Assembly: GCF_002775205.1 (NCBI RefSeq)
Contig: NC_036450.1
Coordinates: 23,400,288 to 23,464,287, forward strand
Length of the DNA: 64,000 bases
Direction: 5' to 3'
Origin: Xiphophorus maculatus
Lineage: Eukaryota > Chordata > Actinopteri > Cyprinodontiformes > Poeciliidae
Each line of letters begins with the position of its first letter. The stretch's first letter is position 1. Shown here in pieces: positions 1 to 12,539 of the stretch. The notes under the pieces were generated by a model. The model did not search any database, was not told the DNA's origin, and saw only the letters and a program-made list of their open reading frames with translations. The position numbers and the translations under genes were made by a program.

Positions 1-599
1 TTCTGCCGAAAAACTCAGACATTTTTTGAATTAATATAAAAAAAAAAAAATCATGTTTTGGTTTGAAAATTTCTGAGTTTCAAAAGTAAAAAATTTCCAG
101 AAAGGATTGGAAATTTTAAAAATTTCCAAAAGTCATACATTGTTTTACTTTTTAAAGTTTGGCATTACTTTTTCCATGTCTTTTACCTTCAGGTCCTCAA
201 CAGACAGAACCAAACTTTGGTACCAGACACATAAAACTAAAATATAAAACAGAGTTTTTGTTTTGTTTTCAAAGCTCCAAATCATGCTCCATTCATAGTA
301 CATCATTCTTTGATCTGATCATTTCAGAATGAGACAAGATGGCCACCTTGACCAAAGTTTCATTAGATCAAGACTAAGAAATTTTTTTAAGCTTGCCTGT
401 TCACTATTAACATTTTGTATGTCTTAAATTTTGCATAAAAAATGCTATTAATTCTTCATGTGGCTTCTTTTTAAATTCTTGTTTACTGCTTTATGACTAA
501 ATATGGCTAGCTTGACCTCTCATTTTCAACTTCATCTTATTAACCAATTTCTGTCTTTTATTCAGTTATTGTTTTTATAAACCTTCAGTGTATTAATGA

Positions 600-815
600 A
601 TACTTATCATAGAAGAGGTTCTACACTGAAAAAAGAAAACAGCTGATCCAACTGTAAAAAAAAAGAGAGTTGATTTGTTACATGTAATCAATTTAAGTTT
701 ATCCAAGTAAATATATTGCATTTTTTATGTCGTCATGTTAAGCAAACGTAAATAAAATCAGTTTGACAAACTTAATTTGATCACATGTAACAACTTACAA
801 TTTTTTTGGGTGGGA
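600..815. mobile_element. Short palindromic non-autonomous DNA element (MITE)
   Basis: The left arm (GTTGATTTGTTACATGTAAT onward) is repeated in inverted, slightly diverged form in the right arm (reverse strand: GTTGTTACATGTGATCAAAT), enclosing about 100 bases. The ends begin near CACTGAAAAAA. No coding capacity. The family is not assigned. Confidence 0.5.
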
Positions 816-933
816 GTTTCATTCTGTTTTTTCAGCGAATGGTAGAGATGATGCAGTAACTTTACTGACTAGACTTAACGGGAACACAGCAGGTTTCAAG
901 AATAAATTGGAACTGAAGTCAAATCCATAGAGT

Positions 934-939
934 TTTATT
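934..939 (-). terminator. Probable poly(A) signal of s100z
   Basis: AATAAA on the minus strand about 490 bases past the s100z stop. It is a candidate cleavage signal; other A/T-rich hexamers nearby cannot be excluded. Confidence 0.4.
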
Positions 940-1428
940 AGAAAAAAACCAAACAAATAGCATCTGGAAAGAAACGAGCATCTAAACAAGAGCCGGAACA
1001 TACAGCAGAAGGGAGCATTGCTAAACACGTGCACTTTTTCCATGACTCTAGCTTCGCCGCACAGAGGGGTTGGAGAACATTTCTCCTGGGAGCTGAGAGC
1101 TAAACTGACAGGGGAGAAAAATGTTTCCTGCCTAATGAACCATCAGGGAAAATATCAGATATTATACATTTGACATTTAAAGTTGAGGAAGAAGGAGAGC
1201 GTGTCGACTGGGGCATCTGTTGGGACACAATCAGGGTATACAGACAGGGTTTCAGATGACGACAATGTTTTCCAAGGGAAATGTCACAGAGCTAATTAGC
1301 AATAGCAACTACTCTTATTTCAAGCAGATAAAGGAGTCTTCAAAGAGTGCAGGCTTAATCGTACATGCATCACATGAGACGCGAGTGATTAAACTGCAGA
1401 TTTGAGGTTTACATTTGTTTCCAGATGT

Positions 1429-4400
1429 CTATTTGGCATTCTTGTTCTGCTCTTGGAAGAAGTCGTTACAGGCCACGGTCAGGGCCGCCACCAGCACGAC
1501 GAACTCGTTGAAATCCACCTCGTTGTCTTTGTTGGTGTCCAGATCGTTCATGATTTTCTCCACCAGCATGGGATCTTTCTGAGACTGAACAAACACAAAT
1601 AAGGACAAAAAAGTAAGGCAAAAAAAAAAAAAACCTGATTAAATTTGCTCATGCTACATAACGATTGGTACCGGAGAAAGAAAGCCATTAATATTGATCA
1701 GTCAGATTCCTTCTTTACCAATTAAAAAACCTTTAAGACCTTCAACGAGTTAGTCTTCATAAATTCAAGCCGAAATCATGTCAACACCACTAAAGTTTAG
1801 TATTTAATCTCAACAAGAGTTCATCTTTTTAACGGCTTGAGGCAGAAAGCTGTTTAGCAGTCTAGTGTAGGGATTCACCGATACCGATTCCAGCATCAAG
1901 TACCAGTCCAACGCCTGATACTAGGTGACTCATTTATCAGGGTATTGTCCCCATAATAGATAACATCAGTCCATGGACACATACTCTAACCCAGAAAGTA
2001 GCAGTAGCACAACATAACAATTTGGCAAAATGGGTAAAAAGAAGACCCTAAGTACTTTGAGCTCTTCTAGGCGTTCCCAAAGTACAGCGGGCACAGACAT
2101 TATTCCAGCACCTCTAACACGGACAATTCCATCAAACGTTTAGGCTAGGTTTACGTAAGACGGCTGCCTGTGCTAATGCATCCACCTGTGCATCTGGACA
2201 CACCAGAGATGTTCCTGGAATCATTGGGTGTTTTGGGTTTTTCAACATCATGATGTGTTTTTAAATATCATACATCATGTACCCCTGTCTGGGTGATCCA
2301 TCCCCAGCTTGTGTCTAGATGACTGACTACTGTAGCTACATTGACTCTATGGTTCTCCTCGCTTAAGCCACAACCATCTTGAGCCCCTCTGTGCTACTTC
2401 AGTGGGGCTACGGATGTCTCTCCTCCTGCGTTCTCCCTCAATGCCAAGACTACTCAAGGCTCTGGCCAAAGACAGAGCCGCTAAACCTCCTCATCCAGAA
2501 TCAACTGGGAAGCACTTCTCTGTAGTTGTCATGCCAGGCTATTATATGGCACTGTAATTTTAGCATGTCATCGTAATAATGAATGAATCAATGGTTGAAT
2601 CATTATCAAAGATTGTATTAAATTGAGCAGTCTAAGCAGCACATCACAGCAAAGCTCTATCCGCCATTGTTTTTGTTATCTGCCAATGCGTGCTCAGAAT
2701 AAACCCTACAGCCCTGCATCCTGCTCATGTATGTTTCACACCAGTGGAGTACTTCACACAGAGGCGGTGTTATGGAAAAGTTTCACTCCGAGATCTAGCT
2801 TCAAAAGATGCTGGGATGAGAGACTTTGGTCACTGGTGTCATGTAAACAAGCAGCTACCTGATCGCAACAAATAGGTTACTGAAGAGCAGCTTCACCTGA
2901 ACGGAGACGTCAAGGAGTTTGGAGGAAACAGCAGCAGCTAGCTCTGTGGCCAACTCTGAAGCAGACAAAGAGGTCAATGGACAACCTGCGCACTGCGGAA
3001 ATAATAAATGTGTTTACCCTGTACAATGCCGTCCATAAGAGTGAGTTTGATATCTTCTGAGTGTACTGAAGCTACAGTACAATAACATTAACCCATAAGG
3101 TATTGGCTACGCTACACGATGTCACTACGCCATAGTGGAATAAGCAGTGTTAGCCCGGTGTCCCTCGTCGATTTGACCTCAAGGTGGATAGTCGACAATT
3201 GTACTATGAAGAGTTTCCGGTATAAAAGGCAAGTCCAAGTGAATTTGAGAGCTGTGTTTCAGTGACGTGTGTTGCATGGTTGTTTAAGTAGGAATGTAGC
3301 AAATGTCATTATGGAACAATCATTGGTTGCATTGAAAACGCAATTCTTTATATGTAAAGTGTAGTTCCACTAAAATTTGATCGAAAATAAAACTGTTTCA
3401 AATTAAGTGGACGAAATGTAATGGGTTTAAATAGGAATAATATTGATATGTAGTATCAGTATGTAGTCAAACGCAGGTACTTTGTTTATTAAAAAAAAGT
3501 GGCATCAGTGCCTCGATGGTACGGCTGTTGCCGTTGCCATTTTTGGTTGCCTGATGGTTTGAAGAGTCTCACTATCTTCTGCAGGGTTCTCTTGTCTTGC
3601 CATCTTGCCGCTTTGGTTTAATTACTGGAATTAAGGACTTGGTACAAATTTGTAATTTATGTCCACCAGGGAGCAGAGTGAAAATGCTGCCGAATGACCC
3701 CAGACACACACATTTCCTTTTTTAGCCTCCTGACCTCGGAGGCAGTCTCAACATTTCACCAAAGGTCCAAACTGACACTAAAGGCAATTCTTTAACGTCG
3801 GGGAAATGTCAAATTGTGCCTTACTCTCCTTTTTTTTCATACAAAGTGTGTTAAAAAAAACACCAACCACGAGGGAAGAATGCCGCTGATGTAATAGCTT
3901 GTGGTAGAAGCGTGGAATGTGACTTTGCTGTAAGTCGCGTTTGATCGAGACAGTTTGAATTGTTAAAGTTAGTCGGCTCTAAACTAATTCATTTTGTAGT
4001 ATGTCAGTTTGTAAATGTAATTTTAATTAGAAAGACAAATTCAAAGGACAGTAACTGTATTTTTATGAGCAGACATCAGCAATGATTTTCTCTAGAATTT
4101 AACTGGAGATGCCAGTTTACTGTGTTGGTAAGCAAAGAGCAGTAAGGCTAACACCAGAGGTGTAGCATATCACTAATTAATACGGTTTGGTCAAAGTTGT
4201 GAACTATACTGTCTTCCAAACTCAAAGACTCTCTGAGCTCGATCGGTAAAAATGCAAGAGGTTGATCGTCGACAGATTTTCTCGTCCGATTATAGAGAAA
4301 ACTATGAATCATTTTGACATTCGTGTCTGTCTCATTTTCTACCAGATATCTTTAACATTTCTTAACTGTTGAAAATTATTTCTAAATATGTTAAGAGGTA

Positions 4401-5758
4401 TGAAAATTTTTGACCAAGAAATTTTGTTGGCTCTTTTACTGGAGCCGGAAAACTAAGCCACCGCTTCGGACCCCAAAACCACCAGGGTCCTCTTATCATT
4501 GCTGGAATAAATCTATCATTTATAAATTTGTTTATTGGGAATGAGTGTACTACTACATTTGATTTCAAGGTTTCAGCAAGATTTTAAATAGTTTAATATT
4601 TCAATTAAACAATTCAAGTAAATTGGCAAGTTTGTTTTGAAAAACTGCTGTAAAGAATCGTCATTTTCTAATGGTTGTGCTAATATAGCTCCTGTCAGAC
4701 GTTTCTAATTTAATTGTTCCTTTCTCAGTTTGTTCATAAACTGCATCTTAGCAAATAACAACCAATCATTTGTGATTGCTCTTAAGCTCAACCAATCAAA
4801 TTTGGCCACGTCTCCCGGACTTCAACAAGTCTGTACCGAGCTCTGTCAGTGGTGGGGAAGTTGTAGGATAACCTAACACCAAACATAAAACTAAAAACCC
4901 TAGAAGCATTTTAATCAGCAGCTGTACTGAACACATGGTAATCTATCAAGTCCTGCGTCTCACGGGGGGGTCAAACGTCTCTCTCGGCATAAGCTGACGG
5001 TGGACGTCCTGTCCCGGTTGCGTCTTTTTTCTCAAGGGTGAGTGTGGCTCACAGGGCCGTGGTGACATCACGTCTATATTTGGAGTCGATATGGGGGCCA
5101 CTCATGATGACGGTGACGCTGATTGTGATTTGTATGCACCTGAGGCTTCCCGTCCGCGTGGACGGAAGGAGAATGAGCGGCGGAGAGAAAGACGTCTGAA
5201 GGTGTCTGAGGTTTGAGGCGCTCGGTCGTTTCTGGCTTCAATCATTGGGAATTGCAGGCTTTCCGCGCCGCTATCGCACAAACCCAGAGTCTGGACTTAT
5301 CTTAAATGACCCTATTTGTCTCCCCCTCCCTGCCCTTTCACTCTGTCAACATGCGATGATGTAAGAGCGGCGGGTCCACTCTGACTGCAGGATAGCAATC
5401 GGTGAAAATCAATTTCCTCTCGCAAGGTCAAAATGATAAATTATCTGAAAAACAGCGTTGCTTAATTTAACGTCGCTTTCTCTGAAGTGGCAAATATCCT
5501 TAAGCAAGTCACTGCACTTATCATACAGCTGGGTATGTCTGCAACCTGAAGCAAGAGATTTGACCATAAAAATCGGGGGGAAACCACACTTATGTCCGCA
5601 GCGTGGGTCTACTTTACCGTGAGGAAGTCTGAGAGCTCGCTGTGCAGCAGCTCCTTCAGCTCGCCCTTGTTGAGCTTGTGTTTATCGCCATCGTTCCCAG
5701 AGTAGTTGTAGAAAACCGTTATCAGCGCACCCATGGCACCCTCAAGCTGGCTCGGCAT
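1429..5758 (-). CDS. s100z: S100-Z-like EF-hand calcium-binding protein, two coding exons
   Basis: Coding exons are 5618-5758 (ATG at 5758) and 1429-1584 (stop TAG at 1429-1431), joined in phase 0 across a 4.0 kb GT-AG intron. The product is 98 aa, the usual S100 length. It starts MPSQLEGAMGALITVFYNYS, has the S100-type pseudo-EF hand with the KLNKGELKELL helix in exon 1, and a canonical EF hand in exon 2 (DLDTNKDNEVDFNEF, with loop ligands D, N, D, E). The VVLVAALTVACNDFF segment is characteristic of S100Z/S100P-type members. S100 proteins are small dimeric cytoplasmic Ca2+ sensors; the partners of S100Z are poorly known. An AG acceptor lies 4 bases upstream of the ATG, so a further 5' UTR exon is likely. 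Being next to f2rl1 matches human 5q13 and supports S100Z over other paralogs. Confidence 0.93.
1585..5617 (-). other. s100z intron
   Basis: A 4.0 kb intron with GTAAAG donor and TTTGTTCAG acceptor, read on the minus strand. At about 1868 there is a hAT-like end (TAGGGATTCACCGATACCGA), but no matching right end with a duplication was found. A CTCF-like motif (CCACCAGGGAGCAG) lies at 3664-3677. The rest looks like unremarkable intronic sequence. Confidence 0.55.
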
Positions 5759-6120
5759 TCTGCTGGAAAATAACTCCTGTCGGCCCCTGGAAACAGAACA
5801 AACAGCAACAACAAAAAGGGACAAGCGATCAAAATAAGAAAGATAACTCGATCGCTCGCGAGTGAGAAAACGTTCCACCAACCTCGTCAGAATCCTGCTC
5901 AGATGTCGTGCTGCAGGTGGCTTGCTCGGAAATGAGAAGGAGCCTGGCGGGCGATCCCCTGTCTTTGCGTAGATAATTAATTCCACAGGTGAGGAGCGTA
6001 TGGTAACTGTCTATCTTTCCAGATTTAATCAGTGCGCTTAAGTGAAAAACAAAACATGCACCAGGGCAACCCAGGAGACCCCGTGGGAGTTGATCAGGGC
6101 CTGAGCCACACAGGGGCCTT

Positions 6121-6124
<4 letters not shown>

Positions 6125-6195
<71 letters not shown>
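6125..6195. repeat. (CA)n microsatellite
   Basis: About 35 uninterrupted CA units. Confidence 0.98.
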
Positions 6196-6198
<3 letters not shown>

Positions 6199-6602
6199 TG
6201 CATCACTTGCTACATCCCAGACGTGACTCCTACACTTCTTCAATGGGAGGATAGGTTGAGACCTGTTTCTGCTGTCAATGATGAGGTTCATTATGAATTT
6301 TCCACTCTCCTCGATTCATGTTTCTTGTCTTTTTCTATTCTAACAGTCTGATTATGTTGCTAGTTGAATTTCTGTAGTATTTGTTATAGCCGCGCACAAC
6401 TCCGTTTAAACCTGGACTTTGACTATGCCCCTGAGAAAAGATTGTGACGCTATATTTGTTATGTTTTTTCTACGGTGGCCCGACAGGTTCCAAACTTGCA
6501 ACGAATGGCGAAACGTGTTGCCAACATGTGAATGATGCAAACACCAAATGACGCAAGCAAAAAAACAAAACATAAAGCAGAACTTGTCTGGTAACATAAT
6601 GT

Positions 6603-7075
6603 ACAGTGAGGAAAATAAGTATTTGAACACCCTGCGACTTTGCAGGTTCTCCCACATAGAACTCATGGAGGGGTCTGAAATTTCCATCTTAGGCGCCTGT
6701 AAACTGAGAGAGACATCATCTAAAAAATATATAGAAATCCAGAAACCACAATGTATGATTTTCTTTGTCAATTTTGTCTCTGGTGTCTTTGGGCAGCCAT
6801 GTTTGTAGTTACTGATTGTGTGTCTTTTATGCAGCTAACAACATCAAACAGCTGCTTCTAATTTTGAATAATAAGTGAAGGTGGACATGTTGGAGGCGGA
6901 CCAGAACTATTGCTGATTGGCTGGTGTTCAAATACTTGTTTGCAGCAGTAACACACAAATAAATTGTTTTTAAAAAATCATACATTGTGATTTCCGGATT
7001 TTTTTTTGTTTCGTTAGATTTTGTCTTTCACAGTGGACATGCACCTAAGATTAACATTTCACTGCAGACCAGAAG
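6603..7075. mobile_element. Tc1/mariner-like MITE with long inverted arms
   Basis: The left arm begins CAGTGAGGAAAATAAGTATT and contains CACAATGTATGATTTT. The right arm carries the inverted counterpart (AATCATACATTGTG) and an inverted copy of the GGTCTGAAAT...TCTTAGG segment, so the arms are about 100-150 bases or more. The right end runs into a CA repeat at 7079, so the outer right terminus is lost or masked. The open frames here are by-products of the repeat. Confidence 0.75.
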
Positions 7076-7076
7076 G

Positions 7077-7078
<2 letters not shown>

Positions 7079-7127
<49 letters not shown>
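7079..7127. repeat. (CA)n microsatellite
   Basis: About 24 CA units directly abutting the right end of the Tc1-like MITE. Confidence 0.97.
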
Positions 7128-7129
<2 letters not shown>

Positions 7130-7258
7130 GCACACCCACCCCTACCAACAGGGGACGCGTGTCCTATCCTGCCAAGACGGGACTTCTGTTTTTAATTTGT
7201 TGAAAAAGCAAAAATAAAATGTATATAGAAATAGGTCCCATATGAATATAAAAACCTT

Positions 7259-7260
<2 letters not shown>

Positions 7261-7301
<41 letters not shown>
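7261..7301. repeat. (CA)n microsatellite
   Basis: About 20 CA units, 130 bases after the previous CA tract. Confidence 0.97.
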
Positions 7302-7303
<2 letters not shown>

Positions 7304-9185
7304 AACACATTTACTAAGGCAAATAAAAACACATCTTGACGATCCCCAAGACTAAAGGGAAAGTTTTCTACATAGACAATTAAGACAAAAGTGGAAGATG
7401 TGTTTTGTTACATTATAAAACAGTATTTCAGAAAAAGATCTTATAAATAAATATTTTGGTGACCCATGTGAGAGTAGGATTCATCTCCTGCTAATAGTTT
7501 CATGGATTGTAACTTTAGTACCTTTTCAAACTTCTCTACCCATTTGACCTGAGTCCATATTTATTATAGTTATCCCACTCAGTACACATAATTTGCTTAT
7601 ATGTTTTGATTTGTTTCTTAACTTCAGTTGACCCCAACATCTTCATCACAACATGTTCAATACTTATTTCTCCTCATTCATATCCAGTGCTTTTATGAAT
7701 CCTGCCCAGCCTTTCCTCATGTATCCCATAAAAACCAGAAGGACGCGTCATCAGGACTACGGAAACCTGCCCTGCTGTAGTCCTCGTCGCCACTTTCTCA
7801 GTTTCACCTTGTGTTTCCGAGTTGTCATGCTCTCATTGTCGGGTTTATTTTTAGCGTTTCCAGCTCGCTTCCTTTTGTCATTTCATGTCCGACGGTCCTT
7901 CTCCGACACTCTGGCTCCTCCTCTGTCACAGTGTCACGGCTGACAGCGGAGAGTAACACCCTCTTCCGCCTTCAACCACCTCCGTCTGCACCGTAGGGAT
8001 GGAAGTTGTCAGGTGCACCTTCAACTGTTTTTCTTTTATGTTTTTTTTTTTTGTATTTGTTGTTGTTGTTGTTGTCTTTTCCACTGCCATGAAGGCAATC
8101 ATTTTCCATTTGTTAAAGGTGATGAAACTGTTTCCCCTTCAGAGCTGCAGACGGTAGATGAGCAGGAAAGCAACCTGTTAAACCTCAAATGCTGGCACTG
8201 AGATGCTTTCAAATGGATACAGCAAAGATTCAGTCAACTCGGAGCGAGTTCAGATTTCGGCATGCGATCGGCTATTTTTTTTTTGCATGCGTTGATGGGA
8301 ATGTTAAACATGAATCAAATTCAGCAAAGAAGATATTGGTCAGTTTCTTCCTGCATGAAAAATAACAGCAACTAGTTTATCCCTGTTGAACCGAGAATAA
8401 CTAGTAGACTTAGTAAAATACTTACCACTATATTCATTAAACTTTGAACTATTTGCTTGATGTTTAGAATGCACTGCAGTGTTGAGTGCATGATTCTTGC
8501 ATGTGCAAGTATTAAATATAAGTGCATTTGAAGGATTAGACTTTAAAGCTTGTTAAGAAAATAAAACATACGCCACTCCAAATACTTTTCAACACCGCTG
8601 TCAATTTAAAATAAAGTTGAGTTTTGAATATACAGTCATATATATATACAGTTAAGTATTTCTTATTTTATTGTTTCAGTATCAACACCACCCACCAAGG
8701 CATGCAGGCTGCTCCACCCAGTCTCGGCCTCTTCTTCTTGCTAGCAGCTACCATAGATAGTTAGCTTGGTCACTATCTATGGTGGCATTTAAATGGTTTT
8801 TCCTGTAATTTTAAGTCGTTTTTTCCCGCCATTAACACATTGAGCAGGTGTAAATGAGCCCTAAGACCCTCCTCCAGGCTCTGATAGGCTGTTTTTGGTT
8901 GGGAGTGGTGCATTTACGGCAATAGTAGCTCAGGGATGAAGTGGAGGAGGTCGATATTTTCTCAGATTATCAATAACATACAGTTACGACATGGTGACAA
9001 TTTTAACAAACATGTAAAAAAAAAAAAAAAGAAAAAAGGATACCTTTTAAATAAAAGTTACATACTTCACCTTTAGATCCATTAATAATAAACCACTGAA
9101 CTACAGTATGATGAACTCTTCTGTATTTAATTTATTTCACAAATGGAAACTTTTCAGTGCCTATATTTGTTCAGGAGTGGATTTT

Positions 9186-9203
9186 TGCTGCCCTCTGCTG
9201 GTC
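9186..9203 (-). promoter_or_regulatory. CTCF-like motif
   Basis: The minus strand reads GACCAGCAGAGGGCAGC, close to the vertebrate CTCF core (CCASYAGRKGGC). Seen by eye only; occupancy is unknown. Confidence 0.4.
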
Positions 9204-10298
9204 GACATGAAAAATAAAATGCTGCTCAGAGTGTCAAATTACAATGTCACTGTTTGATGAAGAATTTATAAAATTCCTTACAAAAAGAAATAAGGATGTT
9301 AAACAGTTGTTGTTTATGGTGGGCTTTGACAACAACTTTAATCAACAACCATCATAAAATGCGAGTACATTTTTCAAAACTCCCGTGCAGAAAGAGTGGA
9401 GAATTAATCCGCAGACAAACATAACACATAGTCTACAGATCAGGCATCATTTTTGGTACAACAGAATACACACAGTCTTTCATTGTGTAAAAATGTGCTA
9501 TGTCAACTTTTGTCTGAATAAGAAATAGTCCAAAGTGACAAGTATTGATTTTAACATGAACAGTGAAGCGCATTGGATCACATGATATTCACCAAAACGT
9601 CAAAATTCTGCAGGATTATTTTGTGACACCATAGAGACGAGAGCTGCAGTCGCTGCTCCCCTTCTGTCCGCTTCTTTTCAGTACATGACAACTTCCTCCA
9701 TGATTAATGACTCTTTGGAGTTCATGATGTCTGTGAATGATTGGGTGTGTAGGCGTGTGTGCATGTATGTGTGTGTGTGGATTCTGTATTTCATCTGAGT
9801 CTATGGGTGATAGATCCATTGACAGGCTTAATATCTGAAGGGCTAGGGAAGTAAATACAATCTGATGAGTCGTGTTTAATCGTTAGTCATTGTTCATGTA
9901 AGCAGAAATCAAATTCCTGGCATCCATTGGTTTTGTTTGCGACAAAGTCAGATTCACGAGAAAAGCGGAAGCTCTCACTCCATGATTTGGGTCAAAAATG
10001 AGAGCTGTTGTGGCCCGGCTCCTGAGTCCTGGCTGCGGTCCTGGCGCCCATGAAAAAGGGCCTTCACAGACAGCCTTCTCTTAGAATGCAGAGGGTGGTG
10101 GTGATGGAGGGAGGTGGGGCTTGAACATACATAAGAGGCGAAGACAGTCCGCCAGTCCAATTTGGCACGGCATCACCAGACAATTTGCTATTGCTGAACC
10201 TTTTCAATTGGATCTTTTCAGTCGTTCAGGACCTCTTTTTACCCTCTTTCGGGGCTTCTAAGAAAATTAAAAACACCCCTTGGCTTGATCATTTCTGG

Positions 10299-11219
10299 AT
10301 GAGAAACGGCACGTCAGTGATGAGCCCGAGCAGGTTGCTGAGAACTGAGGCTTTGTCTTGGCTGACGGCTGTAGGAAACTTGTCCGGGGGCGAGTCCCAC
10401 GCCTTGGTCCTGCAGCCTCTCTGGGACTACCTCCACCAGAACCACCACGACCTGCTCAGGAGCCCGCTCTTCCCAGTGGTCCTCTCTGTCACCACCTACT
10501 TCGTCCTGGTTGGTATTTACACCGCGTTGGACCTGCTGGCTCCCACCTGGCCCTCCATCAACCGCTACCGGCTGCATCCGGACAAACCCATCACCTGGCC
10601 TAACATCTGGACCACCCTGGGTGTCACCGTCTACAACCACCTGTTCTTCATCTTCCCCGCGGCAGTTGCGCAGTGGCTGTGGAGGCCGCCGACCCCGTTG
10701 CCTCCGGAGGCCCCCTCTCTCTGGGGCTTCTTTCTCGGCATCCTGGGCTGCATGGTCGTCTTTGATTTCCAGTACTACCTGTGGCACCTACTGCACCACC
10801 GGGTTCCCTGGCTTTACCGCACCTTCCACGCCATCCACCACCAGTACAACCAGCCCTTCAGCCTGGTCACCCAGTACCTTTCTGGCTGGGAGCTGTTCAG
10901 CGTGGGATTCTGGGCGACAGTGGACCCCATCCTGCTGAGGTGCCACTGCCTCACAACTTGGGGCTTCATGGTCTTTAACGTTTACGTCTCCACCGAGGAC
11001 CACTGTGGCTACGACTTCCCCTGGGCCATGCACAACCTGGTGCCCTTTGGCCTTTGGGGCGGGGCCCCCAAGCATGACGCTCATCACCAGCGACCGGGGA
11101 CCAACTTTGCCCCATTTTTCTCCCATTGGGACTGGCTCGGGGGAACCAACACGGTGCCAACCGCCTCCGGCCAATCTGCCTCAGAAGAACCAGAAGACAT
11201 GGAAGAGAAAAAGGACTAA
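10299..11219 (+). CDS. ch25hl: Cholesterol 25-hydroxylase-like sterol oxygenase, single exon
   Basis: An intronless frame of 306 aa from the first in-frame ATG. A frame without ATG extends upstream to about 10185 but has no better start; a second ATG at 10320 has a stronger Kozak context (G at -3). The protein belongs to the fatty acid hydroxylase/sterol desaturase superfamily: hydrophobic membrane segments, then the three His boxes that bind the di-iron centre (WHLLHHRVPW, FHAIHHQY and HDAHHQRPG). EDHCGYDFPW and NFAPFFSHWDWL also fit the family. Mammalian CH25H makes 25-hydroxycholesterol in the ER, which damps SREBP processing and acts in innate immunity; that role is inferred here. The C-terminus carries an acidic tail ending EEKKD. 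Fish have several ch25h-like paralogs and I cannot say which this is. No such gene sits between S100Z and F2RL1 in human. Confidence 0.93.
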   Translation: MRNGTSVMSPSRLLRTEALSWLTAVGNLSGGESHALVLQPLWDYLHQNHHDLLRSPLFPVVLSVTTYFVLVGIYTALDLLAPTWPSINRYRLHPDKPITWPNIWTTLGVTVYNHLFFIFPAAVAQWLWRPPTPLPPEAPSLWGFFLGILGCMVVFDFQYYLWHLLHHRVPWLYRTFHAIHHQYNQPFSLVTQYLSGWELFSVGFWATVDPILLRCHCLTTWGFMVFNVYVSTEDHCGYDFPWAMHNLVPFGLWGGAPKHDAHHQRPGTNFAPFFSHWDWLGGTNTVPTASGQSASEEPEDMEEKKD

Positions 11220-11638
11220 AGGACGCTCATTGACTCAAACTCTTTTGTACCTTCTCACATTCCAACACTCTTGTTTTTTTCTATCTACACTCTTGCACCT
11301 TTTCCCAGTTTTTCTCATCTTTCTTTGATCTTCCATATTTTTTTACTAACTGAATTTGTTGGAAATCTCTCTGTTGTACCTGAACTGTTTGCTAAAAAAA
11401 ATGTAAGAGATTGCTTCTTTCTGCATTAATGGAAAGTGATGACTTATATTATCCCTGCTCGTCTTATTGATTAGTAGTAAGTGGAACATTGATCAACATA
11501 TTAGACGTGCATTAATGACTTTGACGATTTATTTGACAAAATGTAATGTCCGTTTCCTGTTTCACAGTTGGTGACTGTATGATGTTTCTATGACGGGAAG
11601 CACTTTGAACTGCCTTGTGTCTGAAATGTGCTTAAAGA

Positions 11639-11644
11639 AATAAA
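11639..11644 (+). terminator. Poly(A) signal of the ch25h-like gene
   Basis: AATAAA about 420 bases after the stop, in AGAAATAAACTTGAC. Confidence 0.7.
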
Positions 11645-12539
11645 CTTGACTCATTTTCAAGACTTCTCGCTCATCCGAATATCTTGTTGTATTACCGCTT
11701 CTCTTTGTCTCCTTCTCAGGCTGTTTTTTGTGCATCTGCAAAAAGAATGAAAGGAAAGATAAAGGCATTCGAATCAGATCTGTGTTGTCAAACCTTCCTC
11801 AGTGCCTCATCTTGAGCATTCGGTGGCACGGACGCTCGTCCTCTCTCTGCTCTAGCTTGCACACATGAATGGCCGTCTTTTAGCCGCGTCCCAGCATCAA
11901 GCGTGGCCGCAATGTTAATCCATCAATCTGCCCTCCAGACAAAATGCTCTAGCTGGAAGAGCATTAATGAGGCTCCTCAAAGGGAGGCGTCTTAGGAATG
12001 TGAAGTCTGCAAGTGGAAATAAAAATAGTTTGGAATGTTTTGGAAACTTAAAACTGCAGAAATCTCTAGGATGCATTGGAGTCACTTTTTTTTTTCATCA
12101 TACAATTAAACCACTTGGCTGCATTTATTGGAATGTTCATTTCTCACTCAAAGACAGAGTTACAGAGTACATTTAGTTCTGTAACTATGGGAAAAAATCT
12201 TTAAGAGGATTTTTTTACAACATTGTACATCTTAGTTTTACTTGGGTAGTTTTACTATGAAGTATTGTTACTCTTACTTTAGCAATATTCCTGGATTAAC
12301 CAAAAATTCACCAGACACAGGTGCAGTTTTTGTTAAAGTTTCGTATCAAAAACTGATATATATATATATATAAATGATTGGTTTGTTTTAATCAGTTACT
12401 CGAGAATCCTTTTTACCATTTGTTTTTTTTTTTTACTCTTCAATAATTTCTTGGACTGTAACTTTTTGCAATAACTTGACTAACAATATGATAAAGTACT
12501 GCTACTCTTACCTGAGTAAAAGTTTGGGGTATTCTATGG

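Larger units (their letters stand above)
1..1428. other. Non-coding flank and s100z 3' UTR
   Basis: AT-rich DNA with poly-A runs. It holds the palindromic MITE at 600-815 and, from about 930, the probable s100z 3' UTR. No coding exon is recognised. In human the next gene on this side of S100Z is CRHBP; no exon of it is seen here. Confidence 0.6.
5759..10298. other. Intergenic region between s100z and the ch25h-like gene
   Basis: It holds three CA microsatellites (6125-6195, 7079-7127, 7261-7301), a Tc1-like MITE (6603-7075) and a CTCF-like motif at 9186-9203. Around 8690-9060 there is a moderately GC-rich block resembling a dispersed repeat. Sequence just before 10185 is probably the promoter and 5' UTR of the ch25h-like gene. 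Open frames here are short and lie in repeats. Confidence 0.55.

Noticed and set aside
6032-6291. Frames rich in His-Thr or Cys-Val
   Set aside because: Translations of the CA microsatellite.
10314-11174. Long minus-strand frames opposite the ch25h-like gene
   Set aside because: Antisense shadows of a GC-rich coding exon.
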